From Tragulus kanchil (taxonomy: Eukaryota; Chordata; Mammalia; Artiodactyla; Tragulidae): 64,000 nt of DNA. This document shows positions 1-12,230 of the stretch, in pieces. Position 1 is the first letter of the stretch; each line of letters starts with the position of its first letter. The DNA is taken from NCBI GenBank assembly GCA_022376925.1, contig JAIOJX010000026.1, positions 203,026,400 through 203,090,399 on the forward strand, in the 5' to 3' direction. The position numbers were made by a program, and so were the translations under genes. The notes under the pieces are model-generated. The model saw only the letters and a list, made by a program, of their open reading frames with translations, was not told the DNA's origin and did no database searches.

Positions 1-1169
1 GCTTATCTTAGTTTTCCCAGATTATATATAACCTTGCATTTTAGTATAAAACTGCCAGAGGCAGTCACAGTTTGGTTTATTTTGGGGGGAGGGGAGAACA
101 GACATGCAGACGTATCAATTAGGGGAGAAATTCTTGCTTAAGAGTTATCTTTATGGCTTATAATTATAAACTTTTCTATGCTCTCTATTTATTAAATAAA
201 AAATGATTATTCATGGACTGTTCACTCCTTCTTATGCTACAGTCTGAAGTTTTACTCCAAAGGGTAGAAAGATCTGCTTTAACTCAGGAGGTTTTGAAGA
301 TTTCCAGAACGAGGGACCTTGCATTTCTCCCACTAGTACTTCTTATCCAAAGCAGAGGTATCCGGCCCAGGGCTTTTTGAGAGAGAGAGCCCTTTGAGTG
401 TCCTACATTTGGCCAGCTGCCAGCTTTTCTGCATGATGATTAAGTGAGCTTTTACCCGAAAAAGTTCAGAAAAGCTTAAATTATTCTTCAAGAACAGAAA
501 GTCTTATCAGGCTTTATACACAATTTAAAGCTGAGATAATGACCAGCTTTCCCTACCTCTAGACAGACCCTGTTACAGAGAGCAATCACCAACTGTGAGG
601 AAGAGATAGAGATCTCCAGCACAGAAATACAGCACACAACTCTGATGCCTTCGTCAGGTACCCGGGCATTCCTTTATGGAGGGTCACTCCTGGTCCTTGC
701 CCCTGACCTTTCCAAATAGCCAGGTATTTATTTGAATTTTTATTAAGCCAGATATGGGACCTTTTGCTTTCCTTATGAAGAAAAGTTAACTATGGCACAT
801 TTGATTTTGCTCTCCTCTTTGTTCAAACCTGTACAGGGACTCTGTAAACACCAGGAAAGGTGAGTACAGTGAAAGAATTAAATAAAGTTCGGGAACAAAG
901 TAGAGGATTAGGGAAAAAGACTTTCAATTTAGGAGACGATAAAACTGGGTTCCTATATCTCTTTGAAACACAGAGGGCATATTATTTTTTGAAGTAAACT
1001 GTGAGTGGTTATCTATCCACTGCTTATAAAAATCCCATATTTTAGTTATTCTTTACAATAGAGAACTAAAAACTAATTTCTGATATTTCTCTAGTCTGCC
1101 CAATCAGATCACTTCTGTGTAGCTTTCTTGACATTTTACCCCCAATTTGGTTCAACCCTCTTTTAAAAT
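1..1169. other. Non-coding unique sequence, nothing recognised
   Basis: AT-rich mammalian sequence with no long open frame and no repeat family that I can recognise on either strand. Confidence 0.5.

Positions 1170-1200
<31 letters not shown>
1170..1200. repeat. (CA)n microsatellite
   Basis: An uninterrupted CA run, broken once by a CG near its 3' end. The minus-strand frame across it encodes a poly-(Val-Cys) run and is not a gene. Confidence 0.9.
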
Positions 1201-1235
1201 AGACTCTCACATTCTGGACTCTGAACGCGGGGAAA

Positions 1236-3490
1236 GATGAAGAACAATGTGTTATGTAGTGCCCAAGGGAGATGCTTAATCCGACTGAAGATCTGAAGGC
1301 TTTCTAGAAAAGGTGTAAGGTGAGAGCTGTACAATGAGTTGGAGTCGGTCAAGAGAAACCTGAAGATAGTGCTTCATATAAAGAAAACAGCCTGAGTTAA
1401 AGTCTGGATAAAAGAGGGCATGGTGTATCTTAGGAAAAGAAAGTAATTCCACATGAGTCACAGAATGTGTGTGTTTGTTAGGAGGTGGAGGAGCTGGGTG
1501 GGAGAGAGGGAAACAGTAAGTAGAGGATGGAGGGGACTTTGTGAAGTGTAATCATCCCTCAAGGGTGTTGAAAAGCCCTTGGAAGGAGACATAATTGGAG
1601 ATATGTTGTTAAAATGATCATGCTAGCTAGAAAATGGCAATTCCACTGGCAGGGCACAGTTAACAGGATGCTGCACTATGCAGGAGAGAGGCACTGAGTC
1701 ATGTCCAGGTTAAGTAGTTGAGGGTGCAGAGAAGTAAATGGACAGGAGGTAGATTTAGGAGGCAGAATTGATGGTGACTGATGAGATGCAGGGAATAAGG
1801 GAGTGGAAGGAGGCATCCAGGATGCTTTGGTTTCTGAGTTGAACAATTGGGGGGATTATGATGCCCTTTTCTGAGCTAGAAAAGGAGAAGCATGGGGTTC
1901 TGTTAGTTTCTGATGATCAGCCATATTTTCTTAAGCATTCTGCCTTCTTCCTCTTCTCACTCTAACTGGTCTTACCTTTTCCCTATTTTGCTGTTTTCCT
2001 GCAGGTTGTGGCCAACCTCACCTCAAATAGCTCCTGGCTCTGTTCCACTTCATATGGGCTTTGTTTCCTCTCATGTGAAATCTGATCTCACAAAATTTAT
2101 GCGTTTGTATCTCCTTTTTTATTTTTTCTGTCATTACTGTGCACCCTGCCCCCCCACCTTTTCTTCAGGCAGCTTTGGTAACCTACTGAAGCCCAAACCA
2201 GCTATGATTTCCTCAGTGAGGTCATTCCCAGCTCCAAAATGTGAACTGTGTTGTCCACCCCTGTTCTTCTACATCTTGTGGTCCACATTCCTGTAAGAAA
2301 ACATTCTATCCATGTACTGTCGGTTTCTTTGGCCTTCACCTTCTCACGATTTCATCACTCATGATGAAGAACAATGTGTTATGTAGTGCCCAAGGGAGAT
2401 GCTTAATCCGACTGAAGATCTGAAGGCTTTCTAGAAAAGGTGTAAGGTGAGAGCTGTACAATGAGTTGGAGTCGGTCAAGAGAAACCTGAAGATAGTGCT
2501 TCATATAAAGAAAACAGCCTGAGTTAAAGTCTGGATAAAAGAGGGCATGGTGTATCTTAGGAAAAGAAAGTAATTCCACATGAGTCACAGAATGTGTGTG
2601 TTTGTTAGGAGGTGGAGGAGCTGGGTGGGAGAGAGGGAAACAGTAAGTAGAGGATGGAGGGGACTTTGTGAAGTGTAATCATCCCTCAAGGGTGTTGAAA
2701 AGCCCTTGGAAGGAGACATAATTGGAGATATGTTGTTAAAATGATCATGCTAGCTAGAAAATGGCAATTCCACTGGCAGGGCACAGTTAACAGGATGCTG
2801 CACTATGCAGGAGAGAGGCACTGAGTCATGTCCAGGTTAAGTAGTTGAGGGTGCAGAGAAGTAAATGGACAGGAGGTAGATTTAGGAGGCAGAATTGATG
2901 GTGACTGATGAGATGCAGGGAATAAGGGAGTGGAAGGAGGCATCCAGGATGCTTTGGTTTCTGAGTTGAACAATTGGGGGGATTATGATGCCCTTTTCTG
3001 AGCTAGAAAAGGAGAAGCATGGGGTTCTGTTAGTTTCTGATGATCAGCCATATTTTCTTAAGCATTCTGCCTTCTTCCTCTTCTCACTCTAACTGGTCTT
3101 ACCTTTTCCCTATTTTGCTGTTTTCCTGCAGGTTGTGGCCAACCTCACCTCAAATAGCTCCTGGCTCTGTTCCACTTCATATGGGCTTTGTTTCCTCTCA
3201 TGTGAAATCTGATCTCACAAAATTTATGCGTTTGTATCTCCTTTTTTATTTTTTCTGTCATTACTGTGCACCCTGCCCCCCCACCTTTTCTTCAGGCAGC
3301 TTTGGTAACCTACTGAAGCCCAAACCAGCTATGATTTCCTCAGTGAGGTCATTCCCAGCTCCAAAATGTGAACTGTGTTGTCCACCCCTGTTCTTCTACA
3401 TCTTGTGGTCCACATTCCTGTAAGAAAACATTCTATCCATGTACTGTCGGTTTCTTTGGCCTTCACCTTCTCACGATTTCATCACTCATG
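1236..3490. repeat. Tandem duplication 1 (unit 1,127 bp)
   Basis: Copy A is 1236-2363 and copy B is 2364-3490. The offset is a constant 1,127 bp and I saw no internal differences. The join lies at a short ATGATGA match, where the end of copy A (CATCACTCATG) runs directly into the start of copy B (ATGAAGAAC). The unit is non-coding. Its open frames, such as the 127-codon frames at 1913 and 3040, appear once per copy and resemble no protein I know. Part of the unit around 2160-2360 vaguely resembles L2, but not enough to call. The likely origin is an uncollapsed assembly overlap. Confidence 0.95.
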
Positions 3491-3894
3491 ATTATTATTA
3501 GCTTCTTGAAGGTGGCTAGTAATCCTTACCATTCATATTTCTACTGTCACCATCAAAAGGAGGAGCTTGCAAATATTAGATATTCAAGTAGAGTTCAATT
3601 ATGAAATACAAATAAACTGTCTGTATGCTTTTCCTTACAAATTGCTTCCAAGGTTCATTTCTTCAAATATTTTTTTCTTATTTAATCCTACTCAATTAGC
3701 CAATTTGTCAATACACCCTTAGGTTTCTCTTCTAATAATGGTATTTTTATGTGACTAAATAAGACAATTCCATGGAACGTTTGCATTTGTTATGAAACAC
3801 TAAGTTCCCTAAGAAAAGACCCATGTTGTTTATGTGAATGGAGAACACACTAATTTTCTAACATATCATGAAAATGCTTTGGAAACATGGGATT

Positions 3895-4062
3895 AGCTGT
3901 GACATCTCAGACAATTACTTAAACCTAAATCTTGGTTTCCCCAACTATTAAATGGTAATAACCTTTATCTTATTCCTTTGTTGTAAGAATTAATTGAGCA
4001 TATGCATTTAGAGCACTTAGCACAGTACCTGGAACACTCAAATTACTCAATAAATGTCATCT
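3895..4062 (+). mobile_element. MIR SINE (first copy)
   Basis: The region follows the MIR core and 3' half in order: a cytosine-poor 'acttaaacct...tttcc' block, 'taaatggtaataa', 'gttgtaagaattaattgagc', 'gcacttagcacagtacctgg', and a terminal 'ctcaataaatg'. This is an old tRNA-derived SINE common to all mammals. It lies inside duplication 2, so a second copy follows at 4981-5148. Confidence 0.8.
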
Positions 4063-4168
4063 CTTCTTAATCTCTGCTCTCCCTTAGTAGTGTAAGCTTT
4101 GTATATTTTCATAACTTTGTATATTTTTATAACTTCTGATTTAAAAAAATGTATTCTAACAGACTTGC

Positions 4169-4171
<3 letters not shown>

Positions 4172-4209
<38 letters not shown>
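4172..4209. repeat. (GT)n microsatellite, copy A
   Basis: A pure GT run of about 37 nt. The equivalent run in the second copy of the duplication is shorter. Confidence 0.95.
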
Positions 4210-4212
<3 letters not shown>

Positions 4213-4980
4213 CATGCAGTTGACAGACACTGATAAATCCACTTTTAAAAGCAGTACCTATTTAATACATTGGTCAAGAGAGCTTTCACGTTGTGTACAT
4301 TTGCCTTTAGCGATAACCTTGTAAAATCTCTTGTTTTGCAGCTAATTTGTCTTCTACTTTTTGCTTATGTATATTTTTCTTGCTCCAGTGGTAACCTACT
4401 GAAGCCCAAACCAGCTATGATTTCCTCAGTGAGGTCATTCCCAGCTCCAAAATGTGAACTGTGTTGTCCACCCCTGTTCTTCTACATCTTGTGGTCCACA
4501 TTCCTGTAAGAAAACATTCTATCCATGTACTGTCGGTTTCTTTGGCCTTCACCTTCTCACGATTTCATCACTCATGATTATTATTAGCTTCTTGAAGGTG
4601 GCTAGTAATCCTTACCATTCATATTTCTACTGTCACCATCAAAAGGAGGAGCTTGCAAATATTAGATATTCAAGTAGAGTTCAATTATGAAATACAAATA
4701 AACTGTCTGTATGCTTTTCCTTACAAATTGCTTCCAAGGTTCATTTCTTCAAATATTTTTTTCTTATTTAATCCTACTCAATTAGCCAATTTGTCAATAC
4801 ACCCTTAGGTTTCTCTTCTAATAATGGTATTTTTATGTGACTAAATAAGACAATTCCATGGAACGTTTGCATTTGTTATGAAACACTAAGTTCCCTAAGA
4901 AAAGACCCATGTTGTTTATGTGAATGGAGAACACACTAATTTTCTAACATATCATGAAAATGCTTTGGAAACATGGGATT

Positions 4981-5148
4981 AGCTGTGACATCTCAGACAA
5001 TTACTTAAACCTAAATCTTGGTTTCCCCAACTATTAAATGGTAATAACCTTTATCTTATTCCTTTGTTGTAAGAATTAATTGAGCATATGCATTTAGAGC
5101 ACTTAGCACAGTACCTGGAACACTCAAATTACTCAATAAATGTCATCT
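4981..5148 (+). mobile_element. MIR SINE (second copy, from duplication)
   Basis: Identical to the MIR about 1,086 bp upstream. It is present because of the tandem duplication and is not an independent insertion. Confidence 0.8.
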
Positions 5149-5254
5149 CTTCTTAATCTCTGCTCTCCCTTAGTAGTGTAAGCTTTGTATATTTTCATAA
5201 CTTTGTATATTTTTATAACTTCTGATTTAAAAAAATGTATTCTAACAGACTTGC

Positions 5255-5257
<3 letters not shown>

Positions 5258-5289
<32 letters not shown>
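5258..5289. repeat. (GT)n microsatellite, copy B
   Basis: A pure GT run of about 31 nt, three dinucleotides shorter than in the first copy. Confidence 0.95.
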
Positions 5290-5292
<3 letters not shown>

Positions 5293-5477
5293 CATGCAGT
5301 TGACAGACACTGATAAATCCACTTTTAAAAGCAGTACCTATTTAATACATTGGTCAAGAGAGCTTTCACGTTGTGTACATTTGCCTTTAGCGATAACCTT
5401 GTAAAATCTCTTGTTTTGCAGCTAATTTGTCTTCTACTTTTTGCTTATGTATATTTTTTTCTTGCTCCAGTGGTAAC

Positions 5478-6330
5478 CATATCTTTTACTTTGATTTTTG
5501 GACTTGTAGAGTGCCAAACACTATATATTGTGCTTATTAGGCATTTAGCAAATATCTGAACAACTCTAGCCTTGCCCCTCTGACCTGGAAATATGGGAGT
5601 GGCCCTTCAATCTCTCTAGTTGTGTCTACAAAGAGCCATGAGCCTCTGGAGGTAGAAAGAGGTCAAGAATTATTATTTCCCATCAAAGCAGAAAGCTCTG
5701 TGAATCCTCTCGGCTGTTTTTTGAAGCTGGAGGGAGTTCTTTTCCTTCTTCAGTACCCTGCATTGGAAACCAACATGAATTCTTGAGGGACTCTGAAGAA
5801 GACAGAAGGTGATCCAAAGTTCCTACACTAACCTCTGCGGCTGCAGGATTCAGATAATCATGTGTTTGGGTTCAGCAATCATGATACTCTCAAGAGCCTT
5901 CTAGGTAAAGGCACTGGTTTGTGCTCTTTAGTCTTACCATTATATGAGTAATAATTTTTAAAAAATCAAATCATGTATGCTTCTTTCCTTCCCTTCTTTT
6001 CCTCTTTAAAATGTTTTTATATGTAAAAATGATATATGCTTATTACAAACTATTCAAGAAGGTATATTTTATTTTTTTTAGATAGCTTTTTTGATTTTCA
6101 GTAGACCATTTTTTTAATGCAAAGATATGAGGTCTTCTTTGTGTGGATCATGCATGCAGCATGATGCATGCTTTGCGTGGATAAGTGACAGCACTTCTAA
6201 CAGGTAAGGTGGTTTGGGACAGTTACAGAGACTTCTCCACACCCCAGGGCTACCTGTGCCAGAGCTTCCAGGTACCCTGATGAGATCTTGGTGGCAAAGT
6301 TTTGTTATCTGAAGACCTCCTCCTTTCTTT
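5478..6330. other. Non-coding unique sequence
   Basis: No gene or clear repeat seen. A small ATGCATGC-rich palindromic patch lies near 6150-6172. Confidence 0.45.
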
Positions 6331-8680
6331 ATTGAAAGAAATTTACCTAGATGTGAAATGTTAGAATTATTAGAGGGTTAATTTGGGGACATTTGAAGCT
6401 ATTAACCCCAGAATTATGCTTTTTAACTAGCACAGTCCCATCATCATTAGGAAATCAAGGAAATGAAACTGAGAAAAAATCTGTCACAGAATGTTGCCTA
6501 TAGTATATGCTCACTAAACATGTAATGAATGCATAAGTAAATAGCTAATTGATTTGGCATCACCCTAGGTGTATCTTCCAGGATGTCTGTCAATTTACTC
6601 CAAGATTCCCTACATATTTTCCTTGGTGATGGCTCTAGCTTTTTTAGCTTTGAAACTTAGGTTAGAATGTGTGTACTTCTGGGGAAAGTAATGGTAAACA
6701 TCACATTTTACCAATATAACTATTACATTTCAGAGTGTTTAATCAGCAATGGCATTAATCCTGTGGGGCTCAAAGTTAGGCAAACAGATTTCAAAAATCA
6801 TTAACTATAATTAACACCAATATTTTAAGAGTATTTTTATTCTCTGCTGTAAATGGCTAAGTGAAAGTTATTTTTAAATGATTCACCAATTTCACAGATT
6901 GAAAAATGAGTTTTGGAATCTTCCCTGGGTTTTACATAGAAAATTAGGGTTTTACATGGAAAATTAGTGAAAGCTAGAAACTCGGGAATTTATTTCTTCA
7001 TCCTGTGCGTCCTTTGTCCTGGTTGGAGACAGGCCGTCTCAGACCATATTTTCTTTCTAATGGCTATAAAGTGAATGAACTCAAGAGAACAGTTTAGCAT
7101 CCTGCTGAGATTGATATGAAAAAGGACAGGGGGAGAAAAGATTCCTCATTAATGGATTTATATTCTAGTGATAGGACTAGGGGTGGAAAGGTCATTTTGG
7201 AAAGTAAAGTGAAATATAGAGCATGGAGAAAAATTATCTTGTTATCTGACTTAGAGACATGGGGCTGCACGTTATCCTCTGTTCGTTTATTTTTTCTCCT
7301 AGTTTTCCTTTTATTTTTAGATAAATGTGAGTCAGACAGATGAGACAAGAGTAATTTTTAGAAACTCTCTTCCCTTGTAGGCTTATGGGAGCAGAGTTTC
7401 ACTTGTTTTATACAGTCTGATTGGAAGTGCTATTTGATTGTTAAGGAAGGACAAGGCATTCAATCAGAATTTGAGGATAAGTGGGCAAAATAATGAGAGC
7501 ATCATTATTGAAAGAAATTTACCTAGATGTGAAATGTTAGAATTATTAGAGGGTTAATTTGGGGACATTTGAAGCTATTAACCCCAGAATTATGCTTTTT
7601 AACTAGCACAGTCCCATCATCATTAGGAAATCAAGGAAATGAAACTGAGAAAAAATCTGTCACAGAATGTTGCCTATAGTATATGCTCACTAAACATGTA
7701 ATGAATGCATAAGTAAATAGCTAATTGATTTGGCATCACCCTAGGTGTATCTTCCAGGATGTCTGTCAATTTACTCCAAGATTCCCTACATATTTTCCTT
7801 GGTGATGGCTCTAGCTTTTTTAGCTTTGAAACTTAGGTTAGAATGTGTGTACTTCTGGGGAAAGTAATGGTAAACATCACATTTTACCAATATAACTATT
7901 ACATTTCAGAGTGTTTAATCAGCAATGGCATTAATCCTGTGGGGCTCAAAGTTAGGCAAACAGATTTCAAAAATCATTAACTATAATTAACACCAATATT
8001 TTAAGAGTATTTTTATTCTCTGCTGTAAATGGCTAAGTGAAAGTTATTTTTAAATGATTCACCAATTTCACAGATTGAAAAATGAGTTTTGGAATCTTCC
8101 CTGGGTTTTACATAGAAAATTAGGGTTTTACATGGAAAATTAGTGAAAGCTAGAAACTCGGGAATTTATTTCTTCATCCTGTGCGTCCTTTGTCCTGGTT
8201 GGAGACAGGCCGTCTCCAGACCATATTTTCTTTCTAATGGCTATAAAGTGAATGAACTCAAGAGAACAGTTTAGCATCCTGCTGAGATTGATATGAAAAA
8301 GGACAGGGGGAGAAAAGATTCCTCATTAATGGATTTATATTCTAGTGATAGGACTAGGGGTGGAAAGGTCATTTTGGAAAGTAAAGTGAAATATAGAGCA
8401 TGGAGAAAAATTATCTTGTTATCTGACTTAGAGACATGGGGCTGCACGTTATCCTCTGTTCGTTTATTTTTTCTCCTAGTTTTCCTTTTATTTTTAGATA
8501 AATGTGAGTCAGACAGATGAGACAAGAGTAATTTTTAGAAACTCTCTTCCCTTGTAGGCTTATGGGAGCAGAGTTTCACTTGTTTTATACAGTCTGATTG
8601 GAAGTGCTATTTGATTGTTAAGGAAGGACAAGGCATTCAATCAGAATTTGAGGATAAGTGGGCAAAATAATGAGAGCATC
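6331..8680. repeat. Tandem duplication 3 (unit about 1,176 bp, the longest)
   Basis: Copy A is 6331-7506 and copy B is 7507-8680. The copies match end to end apart from one inserted C in copy B (CGTCTCCAGACC near 8213, against CGTCTCAGACC near 7037), which shifts the offset from 1,176 to 1,177. The join lies in ATCATTATTG, between the true unit end (GAGAGCATC) and the unit start (ATTGAAAG). No gene is present: the 84- and 75-codon frames are opposite-strand shadows repeated in each copy. Confidence 0.95.
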
Positions 8681-8849
8681 TTATTTAAAAGTTGAGGCCA
8701 TAATCTGACAAACTTTCAAACTTAATTTGAAGACAAATTGAAGTTTTTCTAGATTATCAAGAAAAGATTTTTTTCCAGTTCAACAAGAAGAGGGGGACTA
8801 AAAGGTAACTCTTTAAATGACCCTATGCTTGGTGGAAGGTCACTTATAC

Positions 8850-9045
8850 ATAAACACCTTCATTTAATTTTCAGTAATTTCTTGGATGGGAATGTTTTCT
8901 TATTTTGCAAAACGTAGATGAGAAATTTTAGACCCTGGGAGTGAATGTGTTGCCTACAGTTCAGCTGCAGAGTGATAGAGGCCAGGATTCAACCATAGTT
9001 TTCTCTGGCTCCAAATCTCTGCTCTTACTCCTACCCAGAAGCTCT
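8850..9045 (-). mobile_element. MIR SINE, antisense
   Basis: Reads as reversed MIR: 'tcatttaattttcagtaa', then a 'gatgagaaattttagaccc' block, then a weak 'cagctgcagagtgatagagg' and 'ggattcaacc' segment, ending in the 'ctctgctcttac' region. This order is diagnostic of the MIR core on the minus strand. It is old and strongly diverged. Confidence 0.65.
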
Positions 9046-9390
9046 CCTTCTGTCTTTTAGCACTGGGGATGCAGAGGAGCAAAGCACCTTGTGCTCCAGA
9101 GACCTAAATGCCAGACACAGACAAATGTAGCCTTGTATATATAGATATGTCTACAGTGAGTTACAGTTTGTGACTCAGTCATACTTGAGATGCAGTCTCA
9201 GAACCAAGGAGGAAATGATCAGGCTCAGATGAAGCTGGAGTGAAACAGGTCAACCAAGATTTTATGGAAAAGGAGACAAAGCCAGGTGAGCTGAGTCTCC
9301 TATGTTGACAAAGTAGTGTAGGTCATCTGAGACGGAAGTGTAAGTCTGCATGGATAACCAGAAACAATAACATAGAAGATGTGTTTGTAG

Positions 9391-9580
9391 GACCGCCAGA
9401 TGAAATACAGGGAATCCAGTTCAATGCAAGCTTCAGGTGAACAACCAAGAATGTGTTAGTGTAAGTATATCCTATACAATAGTTTGAGCATAGTTATGCT
9501 CATATTGTAAATTCTTAGTTGTTTATCTGAAACTCAAATTTGACTGGGCATTCTATAACTTTATTTGCTAACTTTGGCCA
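9391..9580. mobile_element. Palindromic non-autonomous DNA element (MITE-like)
   Basis: The two halves are diverged inverted copies. The left arm contains 'gccagatgaaatacagg', 'atccagttcaatg' and 'caggtgaacaacc'. The right arm contains the reverse-complement counterparts 'gttgtttatctga', 'tttgactgggcatt' and 'tttatttgc'. This long-palindrome layout matches a familiar old mammalian DNA transposon derivative, but I will not assign a family name from memory. No coding capacity. Confidence 0.6.
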
Positions 9581-10114
9581 TGTTGTGCATTGGGATTTCA
9601 TTGAAGAGTAGCATGCAAGGTTAGGAGAGGTACTGAGAAGGTTAGGATTAAAGACAGAAGATCCAGACTTTGCTACACATGGGATAAATAGAATTAAAAA
9701 TAGGATTGCCCTACAAACGAGTATCTCTTTATCATGTGACTGGGTTTATTTATTCCACTTAGATAAAAACAACAAGCAATTGAACAAGGAGTTGTCTTCA
9801 ATGAAAAGGACTTTTCTGCTCAAACTGTCATATAATAAAATGACTTCCAACAAACTTTCAAAAAAATTGTTGGTGTCTGATTATTCTTTTCTGCAAAAGT
9901 GAAAACAGACAAGGCAGCACCATTCAGGCTAAGAGGCAAAAATTAAGAAAAACAGACATATTTATATCACATATATAGTACATATGTGTTTCCTGTTAGA
10001 TTTTTAAGTGGGGGACAAAAAGGCAGATGGAATTGTATTATCCCATGCAAATCCTATCTAAACTAAATGAAAGATATTGAGCTCTGACTCAGTAGCAATG
10101 AAATTCAGAGTCAC

Positions 10115-10218
10115 AAAAGAAGGCATATCTCTTGAAGATATTTGGGAATCACTCTGTGGATGGCAGGTGGCATTTTGAAATAGATTCCCAAATATCTTCA
10201 AGGGATATGCCTTCTTTT
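10115..10218. repeat. Near-perfect inverted repeat (36-bp arms, 32-nt loop)
   Basis: The left arm (10115-10150) and right arm (10183-10218) are reverse complements at 35 of 36 positions. The single mismatch is T in the left arm against C in the reverse complement of the right arm, and as RNA it would give a G:U-type pair in one orientation. The loop is 10151-10182. The surroundings are non-repetitive. The structure could be a recent templated (snap-back) insertion, a very short palindromic MITE or a hairpin RNA source. Nothing in the sequence decides between these. Confidence 0.9.
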
Positions 10219-10606
10219 AAAAAGCTATTTAAAAAGTCATTTAAAAAGCTATTACATTACAGTACTTTTGCTTAATGATGGCCTATGTATCTATAACATT
10301 GGAGATATAGCATGTCTCCTACACTGATGGTGTTGGCTGAAAGGAGGCATATAAGCATCTCAGTGTAACATTTAGAAAATAACATGGTTTGTGAGAGCAA
10401 CGTCTGCATACCAATTTCAGCTTTCCTCTCCCTCCTCATTAAATATGTGACTGTGTCTTTTATTTACTTATCTCCTTGCTCCAGAAAGGATTTAAAGCAG
10501 CTCATAAATATGTGCAAGACTCACCACTCCCACACATGTGGCTGCTCAAATATTTTGATGATGGTATACTTTTAAATTAAATGCAAAGACTTCTTTCTCT
10601 GTGATT

Positions 10607-10745
10607 AGTGTGTGTCTGCTTCTGGGGAAAGTTACTGTAATCATTGCATTTTACCAACAACATTACTTTGGTTATTTCGTAGTGTCTAATGAACAACAGC
10701 ATACACTCAATGGGAATCACAGTCAAGCAAGCATATTTTGAAAGT
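10607..10745 (+). repeat. Diverged homologue of 6666-6800
   Basis: The shared order of blocks is GTGTGT, CTTCTGGGGAAAGT, a CATTTTACCAA block, a TTTC-AGTGT-TAAT block, then AGTCAAGCAAGCA against AGTTAGGCAAACA. Similarity is well below that of the tandem duplications, so this is an old relationship: either an ancient segmental copy or two members of an unrecognised interspersed repeat. The other homologue is itself duplicated at about 7843-7977. Confidence 0.5.
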
Positions 10746-12230
10746 AGAAAAATTCTACTTGACGTGGAGACTTTGCCTTGGTTTCATTTCTATTTCATGG
10801 GGGCTTTCACTGTCCTTTGCTCAATCCTGTCTTCACTTTAGAAAGACAAAAATCTAACTATGGTAAACACAATCTGAGTTTTATCATCAACACTTATATA
10901 TAAAGACCAAAAACATAATTGAAAGGAGACACTGGTCATAATAAATGACTGATCCATTGTGCTTCCCTGAGTGATTTTTACATTGATAGGCATGCCACTC
11001 TTGCTTGAAATAAAGTGCCATTAGTTATCAAGGATGTGAACTGATAAAGAGGAAGGCCATTTTTAAATCATGGCCTATTTTGAGATTTTGCCTTACCTGA
11101 GAAAGGACTTAAAGTTCATCAAGAGTGGGTTAGGGGGTAGAATTTAACCTATTGGAATGCTTTGCTTTCAGAAGGCTGTCTTCAATGGTTTGGCAGGTAA
11201 CATACCTGGGGTTTTACTGCATCTGCTGATGACAACATCAGGCTCCAAATGAGCTTGATAATTTAGTCAAATTGGCCAAGTCTCAGAATGAATTTTGATA
11301 GGAGTAAACAATAAATGCACAACCCTGGACCTGACTTCAGAAAACCAACTGGAAAAATAGTTTGTATCTGAAAAGGTTGGGGAAAAATATGGCCTAGGAC
11401 TTTTAGGCCAATCACAGCGAGTTCAAGATACGTCAGCAGAGTGGTGGGGCTGGCCTAAGTCTAATAGGGTTTAGATCAACTTTGCAGCAGATTTTCTAGG
11501 CTAAGGAAGATGTGATAACCCCACTTAACATTCCACCGTGCTCAAAACTTCTTTCTAAATCCCAACTTCACATCTAGGCACCCAGCTTTAGGAAAGAATG
11601 CTTTCAAAAACAAAAGATGTACTTGGTAAAAGAGATTGTAAAATAATGTCAAAGGAAGAAAAACTATAGGAACACAAGATGTTTTATCTGGAGGAAGGAA
11701 GAGTTTCATTGTTGAAGAGGAAGAGGTTTACTCTCTCTGCCATCATATATACAAAGACTAATCTACAGAAGCTTGCATATAAGGAGGGACTGACTTACAG
11801 TTAATCCTGTTTAGATAGCATAGGTTGCTTTAGGAGACCAGCCCCTCTCACCTGTTGGAGAGGCTGGAGAGAGGTGATTTTTCACATTGGATTCAGAGCT
11901 AGAGCTTTATATTCTTGTATGAGTCTGGTATTCTACAATTATTCTGCATACTTTCCTGATATAAATAGATCTAAAACTATTTCAGGAAATTTAGTGACAT
12001 TGCAAAACAAAAAAACGATGACATCAAAGTAGCCTTAGTTATCTCATAGAGAAAACAACTATTTGATTGACTATAAAAATCAAGAGACATAGCCTGTTTT
12101 TCCTGATTATTGGTCCCATCTTACCTAAAGACATGCCATTTGAACCTGGTTCTCAATATAAACAGGCAAAATGAATTACAACAAATATACATAAAACCTC
12201 GATCAAAGCACTTTAAAATTACATTAGCTA
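10746..12230. other. Non-coding sequence, nothing recognised
   Basis: No convincing gene or repeat on either strand. Confidence 0.4.

Larger units (their letters stand above)
3305..5477. repeat. Tandem duplication 2 (unit about 1,086 bp)
   Basis: Copy A is 3305-4390 and copy B is 4391-5477. The unit starts inside copy B of the preceding duplication, so 3305-3490 is shared and its sequence is present three times (from about 2178, 3305 and 4391). The offset falls from 1,086 to 1,080 after the GT microsatellite, which is 37 nt in copy A and 31 nt in copy B. A T-run just before the end also differs (ATTTTTC against ATTTTTTTC). The open frame at 4270-4509 exists only because it crosses the copy junction, and the matching frame at 5350 reads a different continuation. 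Confidence 0.95.

Noticed and set aside
1470..1870. An old DNA transposon or LTR in the purine-rich part of duplication 1
   Set aside because: Some phrases resemble common mammalian repeats, but the match was too loose to name or bound.
2160..2360. An L2 fragment
   Set aside because: GAGGTCATTCCCAGCTCC and nearby phrases are L2-like, but the longer diagnostic order is missing.
4270..4509. A 79-codon frame with an apparent fusion
   Set aside because: It exists only across the junction of duplication 2. The copy without the junction reads a different C-terminus.
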